From: Coprinopsis marcescibilis
Taxonomy: Eukaryota > Basidiomycota > Agaricomycetes > Agaricales > Psathyrellaceae
Direction of reading: 5' to 3'
Assembly (NCBI GenBank): GCA_004369085.1
Contig: ML210173.1
Location: 127,206 to 191,205, forward strand
DNA: 64,000 nucleotides
A program made the translations under genes and the position numbers. The notes under the pieces are model-generated. The model ran no database searches and was not told the origin of the DNA. It was given only the letters and a program-made list of their open reading frames with translations. Positions 23,336-34,966 of this stretch are shown here, piece by piece; the first letter of the stretch is position 1; each line of letters opens with the position of its first letter.

Positions 23336-25395
23336 ATGCGCGGATATCGAGGTGGAAGACCGAACCAGGCTAGCTCGAGTGGCAGCGGCTCCAGAAAGCC
23401 CTACATGATGAGCAGACCATCGAAAGCACAACAACAACGAACGACGAAGGAGCAAATCAAGTTGATGGAAGAAGCAGATGCCTTGGGGCTCCCAGCGATG
23501 TTTGCCCCAGTCATCAAGCTCGACCAGCAAAAGATTCAACTCCTCAAATTAATGGCGAAGAAGAAGCGAGAGCGCCAGCAGCAAATCGCCGCGAACCCCC
23601 GGGGCCTTCGACGTGCCAACCTCTACACCTGGAAGGAGCTCGACCTGATTGAGCAGCTCAGAACCGGAAGAGCAGGCGCACCTTCGAAGCTACCGACGGG
23701 GCCAGCAGATCGACCCACCCAGGTCTTCATGCCACCAGTGGCACGGCAGAAGGATGTTTCCAAGTAAGTTTCGTTTCGCTAGAACCTATATATCGTTGTG
23801 AGCTAACTTTGCTTTACAGAGGGAAACAGAAAGCTAGTGATGAAGACAGCGACGACGACACCACGGACGTCGCCGATGACGCAACAGACGTCGGGGACGA
23901 TGACAAGACAGAGGTCGCAGTCGACGTTGAGGTTATGGCGGAAGAAGGGGTTCAAATCACGATGGATGTTCAGCCCCATGCCACCGCACCTTTCACCTCG
24001 ACATGCACCAGTCTAACCCCGACTCAGTCGCGCATCCGCGAGGACTTCACGCAGGATCAGGCGATTCATACGATGGCGCAAGCACAGTTCGCTTCGTCAG
24101 TGTACACAATACAACCAGACACAACCACAGTTCCCAATGCTCGAGCGCAGACAATCGAGATGGGTACGTCTGCAGATGAAATATCTGCTGCAAGTTACAC
24201 CGGCGGCGGTCCCTCCGCTGCACCACCGCAATGTGGCCCCGCATTGACACAGACAGCTCTACAGTGCCTACCCCTGAATTGGAACCAGGGTGGTTCCACA
24301 CAGGTCCAGGCGAAGACGAACGAAACATTCAGGCCAGTATTTCAGGTAAGTTGCGATCGCCGTCTGTATAGGGTAACATCTGATATTTTGTGTCAGCCGC
24401 AACGCCCAGCACTGTTCAACGAGCCACCTACTGTCCATCCGACCCATCCTCTCGAGCGAATGGCCGTCCAATTGCAACACCAGCAGCCTTTCCAGCTTTC
24501 CGTCCCTGCTCCACAATTTTCTCAACAGTGGACTGCGCAAGTCGCCCCGATTCATAAGCAGCAGATCGAAGTCCCGCTCCAGCACCCCCAGCCAGCACCA
24601 GTGGCACACACCCCGGTCTATAACATGTACGGCGCGACCCAGGCCGTGCATACCCAACCCATGGCGCAGCCGGTGCAGGTCTACGCCACTCCAGAGGAAC
24701 GGTCTGCTGCGTGGTATGCTCGTATGGCTCAGCACTTCCCTGCTCCCCCAGTTCTCTCGCAGCCAGTGCCGGAAGCACCAGTCGAGATAGTGAAGCCTTT
24801 GTCGCCACTCCAGGATGGTGAATACGCGGTGCACCAGGACTATCTCGGGGAGAAGATGGTCATGTACCGAAAGCGGATGCGAGAGGTGAAGGGGTTGAAG
24901 GAAGTGAAAAGGAAGGAGAAGTTGAAGGCCGAGAGGCTGGCGCAGCTCCTCAAGGCCAAGCATGGGTGGTACAGCGGCCCTTTGGATCGCATGAGGACGC
25001 GAATGGTATGTTCCCTTTGTTATTCCACGCATTTTGCAGTGACTGACCGACCACGTTTACAGGCACGCCAAGAACCTCGAGTCGAACAGCCATGTTCGCC
25101 GAAGCGAAAGCGGTATTATTTGCCAGGCGACGACGACCTCAAAGACGAATGCAGGGTGGTGAGGCGACGATGTGACGATATACGGCGGGAAGAGGAGGAG
25201 GGAGAGACGGAGACGGAGAACGGGGAAGAGTACGAGGAGGAACCAGTGCAAGCGTGGCAGCCGAGTTTGCGGTATGTCCAAGTACCTCAACCCGAGTCTC
25301 CAGAGCGCAGGGTGGTCCACGGTAAACCTGAACCGAGCTCAACGTGGTCACTGTGGAACATGGTGACGGGGATCTTCGATAGCCTCTTGAGTTGA
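23336..25395 (+). CDS. Unrecognised disordered, Pro/Gln-rich protein
   Basis: Four exons from MRGYRGGRPNQASSSG at 23336 to LLS-stop at 25395, with introns at about 23765-23819, 24346-24396 and 25004-25060. The first 140 residues are basic (KLMAKKKRERQQQIAANPRG, then a helical YTWKELDLIEQL). A strongly acidic stretch follows (DEDSDDDTTDVADD). The middle, about 250 residues, is rich in Pro, Gln, Val and Ala (HTQPMAQPVQVYATPEERSA). A charged helix (MREVKGLKEVKRKEKLKAER) and an Arg/Glu-rich end close it. I recognise no domain. Composition would suit a nuclear or RNA-associated protein, but that is inference only. The last two introns are stop-free and 51 and 57 nt long. Confidence 0.7.
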
Positions 25396-26021
25396 GGGAG
25401 CGAGGATGCTTGTAGAGGTGTAAGAGACGGAGAGAGAGATAGGATCGATGTGGCTTATATACGATATTCTTGGAAGGAAAGAAGCCCTTTATATCATCGA
25501 TCCCATCGACAACGAGGATGGAAATTCCATACCTATATTTTATTCCCTTTCGTGTTCCTTTGTTTTCTTTTCGGCATCGTTTTCGTTCCATCGGACTTGT
25601 ACGCAGTATGTAGCATTTGGCTGTTTGTCGACAACTCTGTTTGTAATTTGTAGTTCTGTCTTGCACTTGTGTTTGGACCTGCAACGCTCTATCGTGGACT
25701 ATTAAGTTTGTTGTGTTAGCATCTTGCAGAGGTCAGATGGGAGTGATTAGTTTGAAAGAAGACATGAGAAGGTACGATAATGAACACAAAGGGGTCTGAA
25801 GGAGGGGAGCGGTAAATATGTCATTCTCCCAACCCGAAGAAAACCGAAAACATGTTGAGCTCACGCAGCAGAATCAAATGAAACAGGAACGTAGCCTTAT
25901 TTGTATCGAGAATAGAGAAAATATTGAATTGGAGTTCAATAGCAATATCATTGTGTGCGTTTATAACTTCAAACCCAAGTGTTGGAACCGACCTAACCTG
26001 TTGTCCTGCAGAATGGCAGCT
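25396..26021. other. Convergent 3' flanks, no supported gene
   Basis: The disordered-protein gene and the parvulin gene end toward each other here. The sequence is T-rich from about 25530 to 25680, consistent with a 3' UTR. No coding feature found. Confidence 0.45.
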
Positions 26022-26621
26022 CTACCGCCTTCCTTCCACCATGATGATATGATACCCGAACTTGGTCTTCACCAGGCCCGTCGTGATTGGCTTGTCGACC
26101 GTTGATGGGGTGAGGGCGAACGCAGCCTCCTGGAAATCGCCGACCATGCTGCCCCTGGTCATCCATCCCAAAGAACCACCAGCTGCAAGATATATTAGTG
26201 TTGTCATGACACCCCAACTGGGGGCAGGCGCACCTTTAGCTTTGTCTTCCGAGTATTCCTGGGCGACTTTGTTGAAGGACAGCCCTTCCTGAGCACGAAA
26301 CCATCGCTCTAACCAAATTCCTGTGAATTATGAGATACCAATAGATCGAACCTGGATTTTCTGTAAGGCTTCCGTTGCCTTTGAGTGCTTCTCGCACAGA
26401 ATATGGCGAACGTTGATAGCTGTCGCTGCTTTCAAACCCCCTTTGCCCTATGATTCATGATTTTGTTGAGACCAGCGAACTATGCATATTGCAGCAAACA
26501 ATTGACGCACCTTCCCCTTTTCTCCCTTGTCTTCAGAGTCATCATTCTTCGCCTTGGCCTTTCCCTTGCTGTTCTTGTCTGTCGACCCCGACCCAGTTGA
26601 TGAGGAGCCTTTCTTCGCCAT
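26022..26621 (-). CDS. Parvulin-type peptidyl-prolyl isomerase, Par14/PIN4 type
   Basis: A four-exon gene for a Par14 (human PIN4)-type parvulin. It starts [20 protein letters not shown] at 26621, a basic Lys/Ser/Gly tail like the DNA- and rRNA-binding tail of Par14. The catalytic domain follows: [20 protein letters not shown], then [36 protein letters not shown], and [16 protein letters not shown]. There is no WW domain, so it is not a Pin1 orthologue. Par14 proteins accelerate cis-trans isomerisation of prolyl bonds and in animals associate with pre-ribosomal particles. The gene is divergent from RLI1 with 164 bp between start codons. Introns at about 26172-26232, 26297-26353 and 26450-26510. 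Confidence 0.92.
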
Positions 26622-26785
26622 GGCGGAGGATGAATGACGAGCAGCCTATCGGGCGGCGTGGATTTGATCAGAAACAGAACGGCACCGATTTGGAAAACTG
26701 ATGACTAGTACCTGACTTGGACCTCTCCAAATTTTGGAATATCATTCCTGCAGCTTAATCATTGACCTTCACCACCTCCATCACA
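26622..26785. promoter_or_regulatory. Short shared promoter of the Par14 parvulin and RLI1
   Basis: Only 164 bp separate the two start codons on opposite strands, so both promoters must fit in this interval or extend into the genes. Both proteins have known links to ribosome biogenesis. No motif could be assigned with confidence. Confidence 0.55.
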
Positions 26786-29159
26786 ATGGCGGACAAGATC
26801 ACTCGTATCGCTATCGTCGATGCCAATCGATGCAAGCCCAAGCGATGTGCTCAAGAATGCAAAAAGGTGCGATTCTGAGCTTTGATTCACTAAAGAGATC
26901 GCATATTGATTTGCATTGTGTGGTGCACAGTCTTGCCCTGTCGTGAAAATGGGTATGCTAATGCGATTTGCAAAGGGAGTAAGACCATATGGGAGCTAAC
27001 GATTGTTTTCCTAGGCAAGCTCTGTATCGAAGTCAAGTCTTCAGATAAAATTGCCTTCATCTCCGAGTTTCTGTGCATCGGCTGTGGTATTTGCGTGAAA
27101 AAGTGGGTCGCAGAGATGTTGTAAATGCGTTCAAGTATTGGAACGATAATTACTAGGTGCCCCTTCGAAGCGATCGCCATTATCAACTTGCCAACCAATC
27201 TCGAGTCCCAAGTTACCCATCGATATACCGCCAATGCATTCAAGCTCCATCGATTGCCAACACCCCGCCCTGGACAGGTCCTTGGATTGGTTGGAACGAA
27301 CGGTATCGGAAAGAGTACAGCGCTGAAGATTTTGGCCGGAAAGCTGAAGCCCAACCTTGGTCGATACGATGTGAGTAGACGCTCGTTTAACTTCGTGCCT
27401 TGATCGGCATGATTTACGCGTTTGACAGGACCCGCCCGACTGGCAAGAGATCCTCAAGTACTTCAGGGGTTCAGAGTTGCAAAACTACTTCACCAAGGTC
27501 CTCGAAGACAACTTGAAGGCCCTGATCAAACCCCAATATGTCGATCATATCCCAAAAGCCATCAAGGGCAAAATGTCCGTTAGCCAGATGCTGGATAGCA
27601 AGCTCGAGCGAGATAACAAGGAGAAAATGTGCAAAGACCTCGAGCTGACGCACGTTCTTGACCGTGAAATCAACCAACTCTCTGGTGGAGAGCTGCAAAG
27701 ATTTGCAATTGCCATGAGTTGCATCCAACATGCAGACGTGTAAGTGCTTTCCAATCTGAATCGAACTCATATATCAATGCATATCATCCCAATGCAGGTA
27801 CATGTTCGACGAACCTTCATCTTACCTCGATATCAAGCAACGTCTCAAGGCTGCCGAGGTTATCCGCGAACTCCTTACATCACAAAACTATGTCATCGCC
27901 GTCGAGCACGATCTGTCAGTCTTGGATTACCTTTCAGATTTCGTCTGCTGCCTCTACGGCAAGCCGTCCATGTACGGTGTCGTGACCATGCCCTATTCCG
28001 TCCGTGAAGGCATCAACATCTTCTTGGATGGTTTCATCCCAACCGAAAATTTGCGATTCCGAGAAGAAAGTTTGAGCTTCAAGATGGTCGAGACCGCAGA
28101 AGAACTCGTCGTCGACAAATCCCACCAATACACCTATCCCTCCATGACCAAGACCCTCGGCGGCTTCAAGCTTACTGTCGAAGCCGGCTCCTTCACCGAC
28201 TCTGAAATTATCGTCATGTTGGGAGAGAATGGTACTGGCAAGACTACGTTTGTCCGACTTCTCGCCGGTGACACTCCCGATGTCGAGACCGACAAGCAGA
28301 CTTTGGCGGTATCACTCAAACCCCAGACGATCTCCCCCAAGTTCCCCGGAAGTGTCAGGATGCTGTTGCTCAAACAGATCAAGAACGCCTTCATGCACCC
28401 TCAATTCCAAACTGACGTCTTGAAGCCCATGAACTTGGAGAACATCATCGACCAGGAAGTTAAGACCTTGTCTGGTGGTGAGCTGCAGCGAGTTGCCATC
28501 GTTCTTGCTCTAGGGAAGCCCAACGTCAACGTCTACCTTCTCGACGAACCATCCTCGTGCGCTCCACTTTTTCTGATACTTGAAATCATTTTTTGATAAC
28601 TCATTGATCACAGGTTCTTGGATTCCGAACAACGTATCATCGCCTCCAAGGTCATCAAGCGGTACGTCGCTCTAGTTATTCCCCAGATGTTCGCTATATT
28701 GATCCTTCTTGTGATATTTGTTCTTGGCGACAATCCTTACCCGACCCTTTAAAAGATTCGTGCTTCACGCAAAGAAGACTGCTTTCGTTATTGAGCACGA
28801 TTTCATCATGGCCACCTATCTCGCCGACCGTGTCATTGTCTTTGAGGGTCAACCCGCTATCTCTGCCACTGCTACGCCGTTAGTCCTCCTTTGCATTCTG
28901 CTATACAACGCACTGACCTTGCTTTTCACCAGACCACAATCCCTGTTGTCAGGAATGAACCGTTTCCTTGCATCCCTCGAAATTACTTTCCGTCGTGATC
29001 CTACCAACTTCAGGCCTCGTGTGAACAAGATGAACAGTATTAAGGACCGAGAACAAAAGAGTGCGCCCTTCATCCCTCTATGTCAGCCAATGTGTTTTCT
29101 AACGCTACTGTGTTTCTTTCCTAGGCTCTGGAAACTACTTCTTCCTCGAGGAGAATTGA
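26786..29159 (+). CDS. RLI1: RLI1/ABCE1, iron-sulfur ABC ATPase for ribosome recycling
   Basis: A multi-exon gene for the essential twin-ATPase ABCE1/Rli1, which splits ribosomes after termination and helps ribosome export. Start [20 protein letters not shown] at 26786. Two Fe-S clusters: [17 protein letters not shown], then [10 protein letters not shown] and CPFEAI. The first nucleotide-binding domain has Walker [10 protein letters not shown], signature LSGGELQR and Walker [12 protein letters not shown]. The second has [17 protein letters not shown] and [11 protein letters not shown], with the hinge parts typical of the family. Later exons carry [20 protein letters not shown] and end [14 protein letters not shown]. 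About nine exons; introns cut codons inside motifs, for example within the last Walker B. No missing catalytic residue was seen. Confidence 0.97.
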
Positions 29160-30223
29160 GGCTGCCCAAAACTTGCCCTTCCGGCCTGCGCCTCCTCCCT
29201 GCCTCACTCCAAGAAAAGAGCGTTCTGGGAAGCTGTGGAGGACTCAAAGAACGCTCTGTGGTTTTGGTTGCTATGGTTGTCATCTGGTCTGCATGGTGTG
29301 ATGACTTCGAAAGTGTTCGAGCGGGAGAAGTGGGAGGTGAAGATGTTTCCGTAGCCGTTTTTTCATCTTCTGTTGATGCTGTCGTTTTGGTTGTCTCAGT
29401 GCCCATGCATCAAGTATAACATTGTTGGCTTTGCCGTGAGGGAGAGTGATCTGTTCGTCGGGTTTAGTCGTCCTGTGCTTGGCTGCGTCAATGTCGGTCG
29501 TTCCAATAGCGATGAAAGACTGTGCTATCGTAGTCGTTTTGGATCGATATCTATTTTCCTGTGCAAATTAAGGCTTGTGATGACTGCGATGGAGATTAAG
29601 AGGGGATCCGATTAGGCAGAAGCGGCTGCCTTAAGCCGCTCCAAAGGCAAGTACAAGCGGGATCATTGGGATTTGCCACAAAATCTCCCACACATAGCGC
29701 TTGAGAGGAAGTTATCAAAGTTCGACGATAACCGAAAACAACTATATTGTTTCTATTCCTAACTTCGATCAACTTCCTCTAAGCAACGAATGAACCAATC
29801 AAAACGAAGATCTAAGACACGACGAGAACAGTATCATTCTCACCGGATTCCACCGAAAGCAACCTGAATGAGATCCTGCATATGTGTGGATGATTCCATC
29901 CCTCTCTGACAGTTCTCTGCGAAGAAGAAAGATTACGGCAATCTGAGGTCGAGGCGCAGTGTCGCAGGTTGTCCGTCGCGTCGGAGGAGTAGGAGACCAT
30001 GCGAGGTCAATCTGAGGATGAAACTCAAGGTCCACATGCGATAGTCTAAACCCGCAGATTGAAGAACGAGGAAAGGCGCGACCAACGCCCGCATGGCCAC
30101 AGGCACGGAATTTGGAACAGGATCTGTGTGTTCAAACTCAGGCCATATACGAGCCCTTTGAGAATGTTTCGGATTGATTCGACGCTCGACGGATATTTTT
30201 GGGAACGTATCAAACTTCAAGCT
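29160..30223. other. Convergent 3' flanks of RLI1 and the J-protein gene
   Basis: About 1 kb without a supported gene. Long frames at 28718-29419 (plus) and 29083-29406 (minus) are extensions of RLI1 in other readings. A T-rich stretch follows the RLI1 stop. Nothing else recognised. Confidence 0.45.
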
Positions 30224-31641
30224 TCAATCCTCTTCTGCCTCTCGTTCCCTGATTTCCCGTTCTAGCTTCTCCTTTTCGGCCTGTCGTAGGCGTAGCAGAG
30301 TGAGACTTTCATAGTCGAGACCTGGTGCGGAGGAGAAGCTGAAGGAAGGAGCCGGTGTTGTGGGTGGTTGATGTGGGGGCGACCCGAGATCGGGCTATTG
30401 AGCGATGCAAGAAGGGGGACATGTTAGCTGTGGGAATCACATATATAATCGAATAGACGCACAAAGGATGAGAATGGCGTTGAGCCTGCTGGGACGTTAA
30501 ACGGATTCGTGGGCTCTGTTGTCTGTGGTCGAGATGAGGAGGGTGCAGCATCCGCCAGTGGGGTCCCGCGACTGCTGTTTGCCTCTTTGACCGGTTGGGA
30601 CGAGGTATTAGCTCCAGGTTCAGGGAGTTTACCCATATTCTTCAGCCAACCAAGGATCAAAGGCTCCTTGTTGTTGACCCAAGTGATTTCCATGCCCTTG
30701 AGGTCCACCTTGGAAGACGCGGGCGATGCACAGACTGCAGCGTACGCGTCGCCGATGGTTTTGAACGGGACGAGAGCTGTCGCGTGTGTGGGGGCAGAGT
30801 CTACGGAGACTGATGTCAGAGGTATCCCGGGAGATGCAGCTATCTGACCGACCAGATGCCTTTGGTTTGGACTTGGACTTTGTTTTCAGGCTGAAAACGA
30901 CTGAAGCAACGTCAACCGCGCCGAATGGCAAGAGATAGGCCGCAATGCTTTCTTTACTCGTCAACTCGGGGTGTACCTTCAAGGAGTACTTGAGTCTAAC
31001 TGTAGTGTCAAATTGGTCTAGAAGGTATCGGTCAATGACGGTCATATAATAAGCAAGACCAAGACTGCTGCTCACCTAGTGGGGGAGGCTCCTCGACGTC
31101 TTCGTCCATCTTGGTCTCTTGTTCGGTAGCCTTTCTATATTCTTCCTTCTCCCTTTCCCTGAGATTTCTTTCTCGCTCCTCTCGCAGTTTGCGACCTTCT
31201 TCCTTGATTCGCTCCGTCTGGTGCTGAGCTTCAACCTCTTCCTTCATCCTGTCGAACTTTGCCTTTTTGAACGCACTCTCCCTCTCCTCCAGCTCCTCAA
31301 CCAGGTTCTTCCGCTTGGTATCATATGCCTTGAATCTCTGTGTACGTGCCAGCTTGACACGGAGCTTTGCATCGAGAGCCAGCCGCCGGAGCGGGTCCAG
31401 CAACAGCTCATACGCCTGATTGAGCTCGTGAAACTTTCGAGCTAAGAGGTCGACCAGGTCAGATCTTCACTCACAGGGCCTTCAATATAAACTCACCTGC
31501 GTCTGGGTTGTTCGGATTCCTATCTGGGTGGACCTTTAGTGACCGTTTGCGGTACGAGGTCTTGATTTCCTGTTCGGTGGCCTCGATCCCCAATTCCAGA
31601 ATCTCATAGGGAGAAGTTTCTTCCTCAACATATGTTGACAT
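30224..31641 (-). CDS. DNAJC17/Cwc23-like J-domain plus RRM protein
   Basis: Multi-exon gene starting MSTYVEEETSPYEILELGIE at 31641. The J domain covers about residues 10-75: TEQEIKTSYRKRSLKVHPDR with the HPD tripeptide, then KFHELNQAYELLLDPLRR. A long charged helix follows (LVEELEERESAFKKAKFDRM, and Arg/Glu-rich repeats). An RRM-like domain comes next: TVRLKYSLKVHPELTSKESI, AYLLPFGAVDVASVVF, then ATALVPFKTIGDAYAAV and KGMEITWVNNKEP. The end is a Pro/Ser linker and a short charged helix (LRLRQAEKEKLEREIRE). This J-coil-RRM order is that of DNAJC17 and yeast Cwc23, spliceosome-associated J-proteins. It is divergent from the second F-box gene. Confidence 0.85.
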
Positions 31642-31970
31642 TATACAAGCCGTTCTACGACGAGCTCGTCGTCGTTTGCTGGTAAGGTATTTAATGGCGA
31701 GGATTCGGAGGGGCGGCAGCGACGCCGGTTACTCCGGCCGATCCCAGAGCCATACGCGCCGTTGCCCCTAGTGCCGATCCCGAGTATATGCGCCGTTGCC
31801 AGCCGTTGCCCCGCACTAAGTATTAATATATTGATGTTCAAAGGATCCGAGTTCCAGTCAGGACGATGCCTATTAATACCTACTATTCCTCTTCGTAAAA
31901 GCCATAAACGAAAGGCAAAGCCCTGGCTTCATTGCCATTTTCTTGCTCTGATCCACCTGCCATTACAGCA
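31642..31970. promoter_or_regulatory. Divergent promoter region, J-protein gene and F-box 2
   Basis: A 329-bp interval between opposite start codons. It includes two near-repeats of a Gly/Arg-codon-like phrase (gccgttgcccc at about 31760 and 31801) and an A/T-rich segment at about 31817-31830. No defined regulatory motif. Confidence 0.4.
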
Positions 31971-33351
31971 ATGCAGACCCAATTCCCGCCGGAGCTGGTG
32001 GTCCAGGTTCTCGGCCACCTTGGCGAAGGACGGGATATGCAGTCTTTGAAGACTGCATCGCTTGTTTCTTTTCGCTTTCAACGACTTTGCCAAAAGATTC
32101 TATTCTCAACCCTTTCTTTCCCTGGCCGCTCGAGGAATTTCTGCGAGGAGCGCCCAGGAAGATACCGACCAGGAAAAGCTTTTCTCAGCCTTCTCAAAGC
32201 GTCACCTCACATTGCGAAGTATCCAAGGACCATCATCATCGACAACATCACCTATCAAGATAAATGGCTCCCAAAGAGTACGTATTCCCGACTGCATTGG
32301 CTCTTATCGACGCCACCCAGATCCACACATTTGAAATCGACTGCCTGTCGTGGAACCACCTTCCGGACGCAACGAGGGCGGTCTTCACATCGATACTCCA
32401 GTCCGTCTCTACCATATCCATAAAAAACACGAATTTCTCCTTCATAAATTTGTGCGGCCCTTCGTTGAAGCACCTGCAGTTTGGTAGCCCCAACCGGTAT
32501 CCGGTTTCGATCTTGGACTCGGAGCTACCCCAGAAAACAGATCGAACAGCCCCCCTCAGGATAAGAACCTTGGTGCTTGACAAAAAACAAGACCTCGATT
32601 TTGTTTGCGACAAGAAGAATCGAATAGATCTAAGTGGTTTGGAGGCTTTATACACCCGACAACAAGATTGGTTTACGGAAGGCCTTCGGTCTACATGTTC
32701 GACTTCTTTGCAAACGCTATGTCTGAACTCAAAGTGGATCTGGGACAGTACGTCTTCTATCCGTGGCAATGCTACACAAAAACTGATGTTTTGGTATCAA
32801 GACGTTGTGCACCAGTTAGAACCGTATCCTGCCCCGAGGTTGCGCGAGCTGCGCATACAAGGTCGCTCGGGTACTGGATATGATATTGTGGACTTTGGCG
32901 GAAATCCACTGTATAATCTCATCGCATTCCTCCAGGCTTCTCTCCCCTTGCAGAATCTGGAACACATTCATATATGCATCAGGATTAGCGATCCGAGCGT
33001 TCCCAACGATACGTCTCATCCACGGTGGCAAACGTTAGATTCCTTCCTTTTCGCGAACGCACCAAGGTTCAGGCTGCTGGAGATTGAATGCACCAACCTC
33101 ATGCCTGGAACCCATAGCGAGGTTATTGAGAGGTACAAGACTTGGCTTCCGAACCTCAATGACGCTGGGTTCCTGGACGTCAAGGAGACTTTGACTAGTA
33201 GTGGTATGGATTACTATTGCAATTACACATGTTTTCTGAATTGACCCTTTCTCGCGTTTTAGGACGCTGGAATCGTGGCCTCTCCGAAGTCTTTTCAGAG
33301 TTTCAGAGTTACCGACGCCTGTACTACCTTAATTCTGTTCGATGTCTTTAG
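31971..33351 (+). pseudogene. F-box protein gene (F-box 2) with an apparent one-base frameshift
   Basis: Paralogue of the F-box gene at 19.8-21.2 kb. It starts MQTQFPPELVVQVLGHLGEG at 31971, with F-box residues through FRFQRLCQKILFSTLSF. Homology runs on through SPHIAKYPRTIIIDNITYQD, then the frame must change near 32265-32280 to reach EYVFPTALALIDATQIHTFE. The matching part of F-box 1 is continuous (SPWIAASIKCIRID to SVLPAALSLIDLGSIEVFE). No GT-AG pair restores the frame: the new frame has a stop just before it begins, and no donor has a suitable phase. After the shift the gene stays open (INLCGPSLKHLQFG, NLEHIHICIRI). A final intron at about 33206-33263 matches the site in F-box 1. It is either a recent pseudogene or a sequence error. 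Confidence 0.65.
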
Positions 33352-33632
33352 TTGACTGGTTCGACAAATCACCTCGAAAACACTAACGCCGAGAATGCAC
33401 AGCAACAATACATCATTTGCGACGAAAATCACGGTTACAGTGGTATTGGGGTTCTTGTCGCGACTGTATCTGGATCGACGTATCTTCTCTTCTAGTTTCC
33501 AGCCTATCTCCTCCATTCATTTCATCGCCCTGGATGAAGACTTCCCAGCATTAAATCCAAAGTGTTAATCCTCACTCTTGAGCTTGAGGATTGTAGCTGC
33601 TAACCATCCGCTTTTGAGAGTCTTCTAGTTTC

Positions 33633-34190
33633 CTACAACAATTCGAAATCGAATTTCCACTTCTCGGCGCAACAATGGATAGGGTATTGGCCCCACATCA
33701 ACATAGCATGTTCGCGCAGTGGCCAAGGCTTGCGTTCTACATGTCATGCTGATCGTCAGTGAAGAGAACGAGGACTGTTACCCAACTCACCGCCTCGTAA
33801 AACGAATTTCGGCTTGCCCTGATCGTCCTCTCCTTCAATCTCGATGAATGCGGGTACAGGCTTTCCCTTCGCTTGACGGACGATGAGGGTTTCGATCCCT
33901 TTCTGCGAAATCAGAGTTTGAGAGCATATAAGTAGCGGAATCAATGTGAACCAACAACGATCTCTCGTTGAGCAGAGAAATAGGCGATTAGCTCCGCTAG
34001 TCGGTGGTCACTTGTCGTGAGTTGAGTACGGCTCCAAAGGCAGTAACGCATATACCCACCCAGCCTGCTTTATCGTCACCTGCATCGCGAAAGGTGGGTG
34101 CCATTCTGGATCTTCTTTATTGTCTGGCGGCGGTATGAAAATCAAGGCTGGCTCGTTTAATACGAGGGTGTACGACATGGACAAGCACAT
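33633..34190 (-). CDS. Small uncharacterised protein of about 112-116 residues
   Basis: Three exons join cleanly in frame. The first begins MCLSMSYTLVLNEPALIF (start at 34190, or MSYTLVL at 34178) and has PPPDNKEDPEWHPPFAMQVT. A GT-AG intron follows IKQAGW; then KGIETLIVRQAKGKPVPAFI and EIEGEDDQGKPKFVLRG; after a second intron, ERKPWPLREHAMLMWGQYPI and the end KWKFDFELL-stop at 33633. Clean splicing and the lack of stops argue for a real gene. Alternating hydrophobic strands suggest a small beta-rich fold. I do not recognise the family. An upstream reading at 34403-34594 (MDLFRR, intron, EMAGGQSFSSLRGAP) could be a separate tiny gene or a 5' exon. Confidence 0.6.
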
Positions 34191-34966
34191 CTTGTAACAG
34201 CAGTGGTGGTGGTAGGTGGAAAGCAAGTGGTATTGATCGATCTCAACAGCTACACAAATAAATCCAGGCGTAGTGCGACACACAATGCTCACCGACACAT
34301 TACAAATCTAGGAATCGGACGGCCCACACGAGATGGGCCAAAATTGGAAAAAATTTGCTCGAAAGCAAGATCCACGACAGAGGAAGAGTAGTCTGAATCG
34401 AGTTACACCGAGGCCCCCCATGAAGAAGAGCCCGTGGTCGGCGCACCGCGAAGTGAGCTGAAGGACTGGCCGCCTGCCATCTCCTGGAAGAAGACGGCAT
34501 AAGAACGACCAACCCGGTCATTGCAGCGACTTCCAAGACCACCACATCCACCGTTCCCTAACAAAAGGGAACTCACCCTCCTGAATAAATCCAATCTTTG
34601 GGCTGCGCAAGGCTAGTGAACATGGAGTCGGATTTCTGATACGCTGCGAAGGCTCGTTACAGCCTTGGTCCCGCTAGAACCGATCGAGAATGACTAGAAT
34701 ACTCAGACCTTAACCCGCTCGCGAATTTGAAGACAAATATCTCGAGAGATTTCGTGCTTCTGTACGGCGCGAGCCTCGCGGTTTTTCGTCTGTCGTGGTT
34801 GGAGAGAAAATGAGCATCGATAGCGCTGGCTATGTATTCTCATCAATGTTTGTCTTTATTTTTAACCGGACACCGCCGCCCGACTCGACGATGACGACGA
34901 CGACGACGACGACGATCTAGTACAGCCCTCATACATGCAAATGATTCACAACGCCGGTGCTGGTCC
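34191..34966. other. Intergenic region with a possible tiny exon and a microsatellite
   Basis: Contains the doubtful small reading at 34403-34594 (minus) and the GAC repeat listed separately. It also carries a CCA/TGG-rich stretch near 34205. No other support for a gene. Confidence 0.4.
34887..34916 (+). repeat. GAC trinucleotide microsatellite
   Basis: Seven perfect GAC units at 34893-34913, flanked by the imperfect units GACGAT on the left and GAT on the right. It lies about 50 bp beyond the stop codon of the coiled-coil gene, probably in or near its 3' UTR. Confidence 0.9.

Noticed and set aside
24268..25032. 254-residue minus-strand frame
   Set aside because: Antisense of the Pro/Gln-rich disordered protein; His/Leu/Arg-rich composition mirrors the sense codons.
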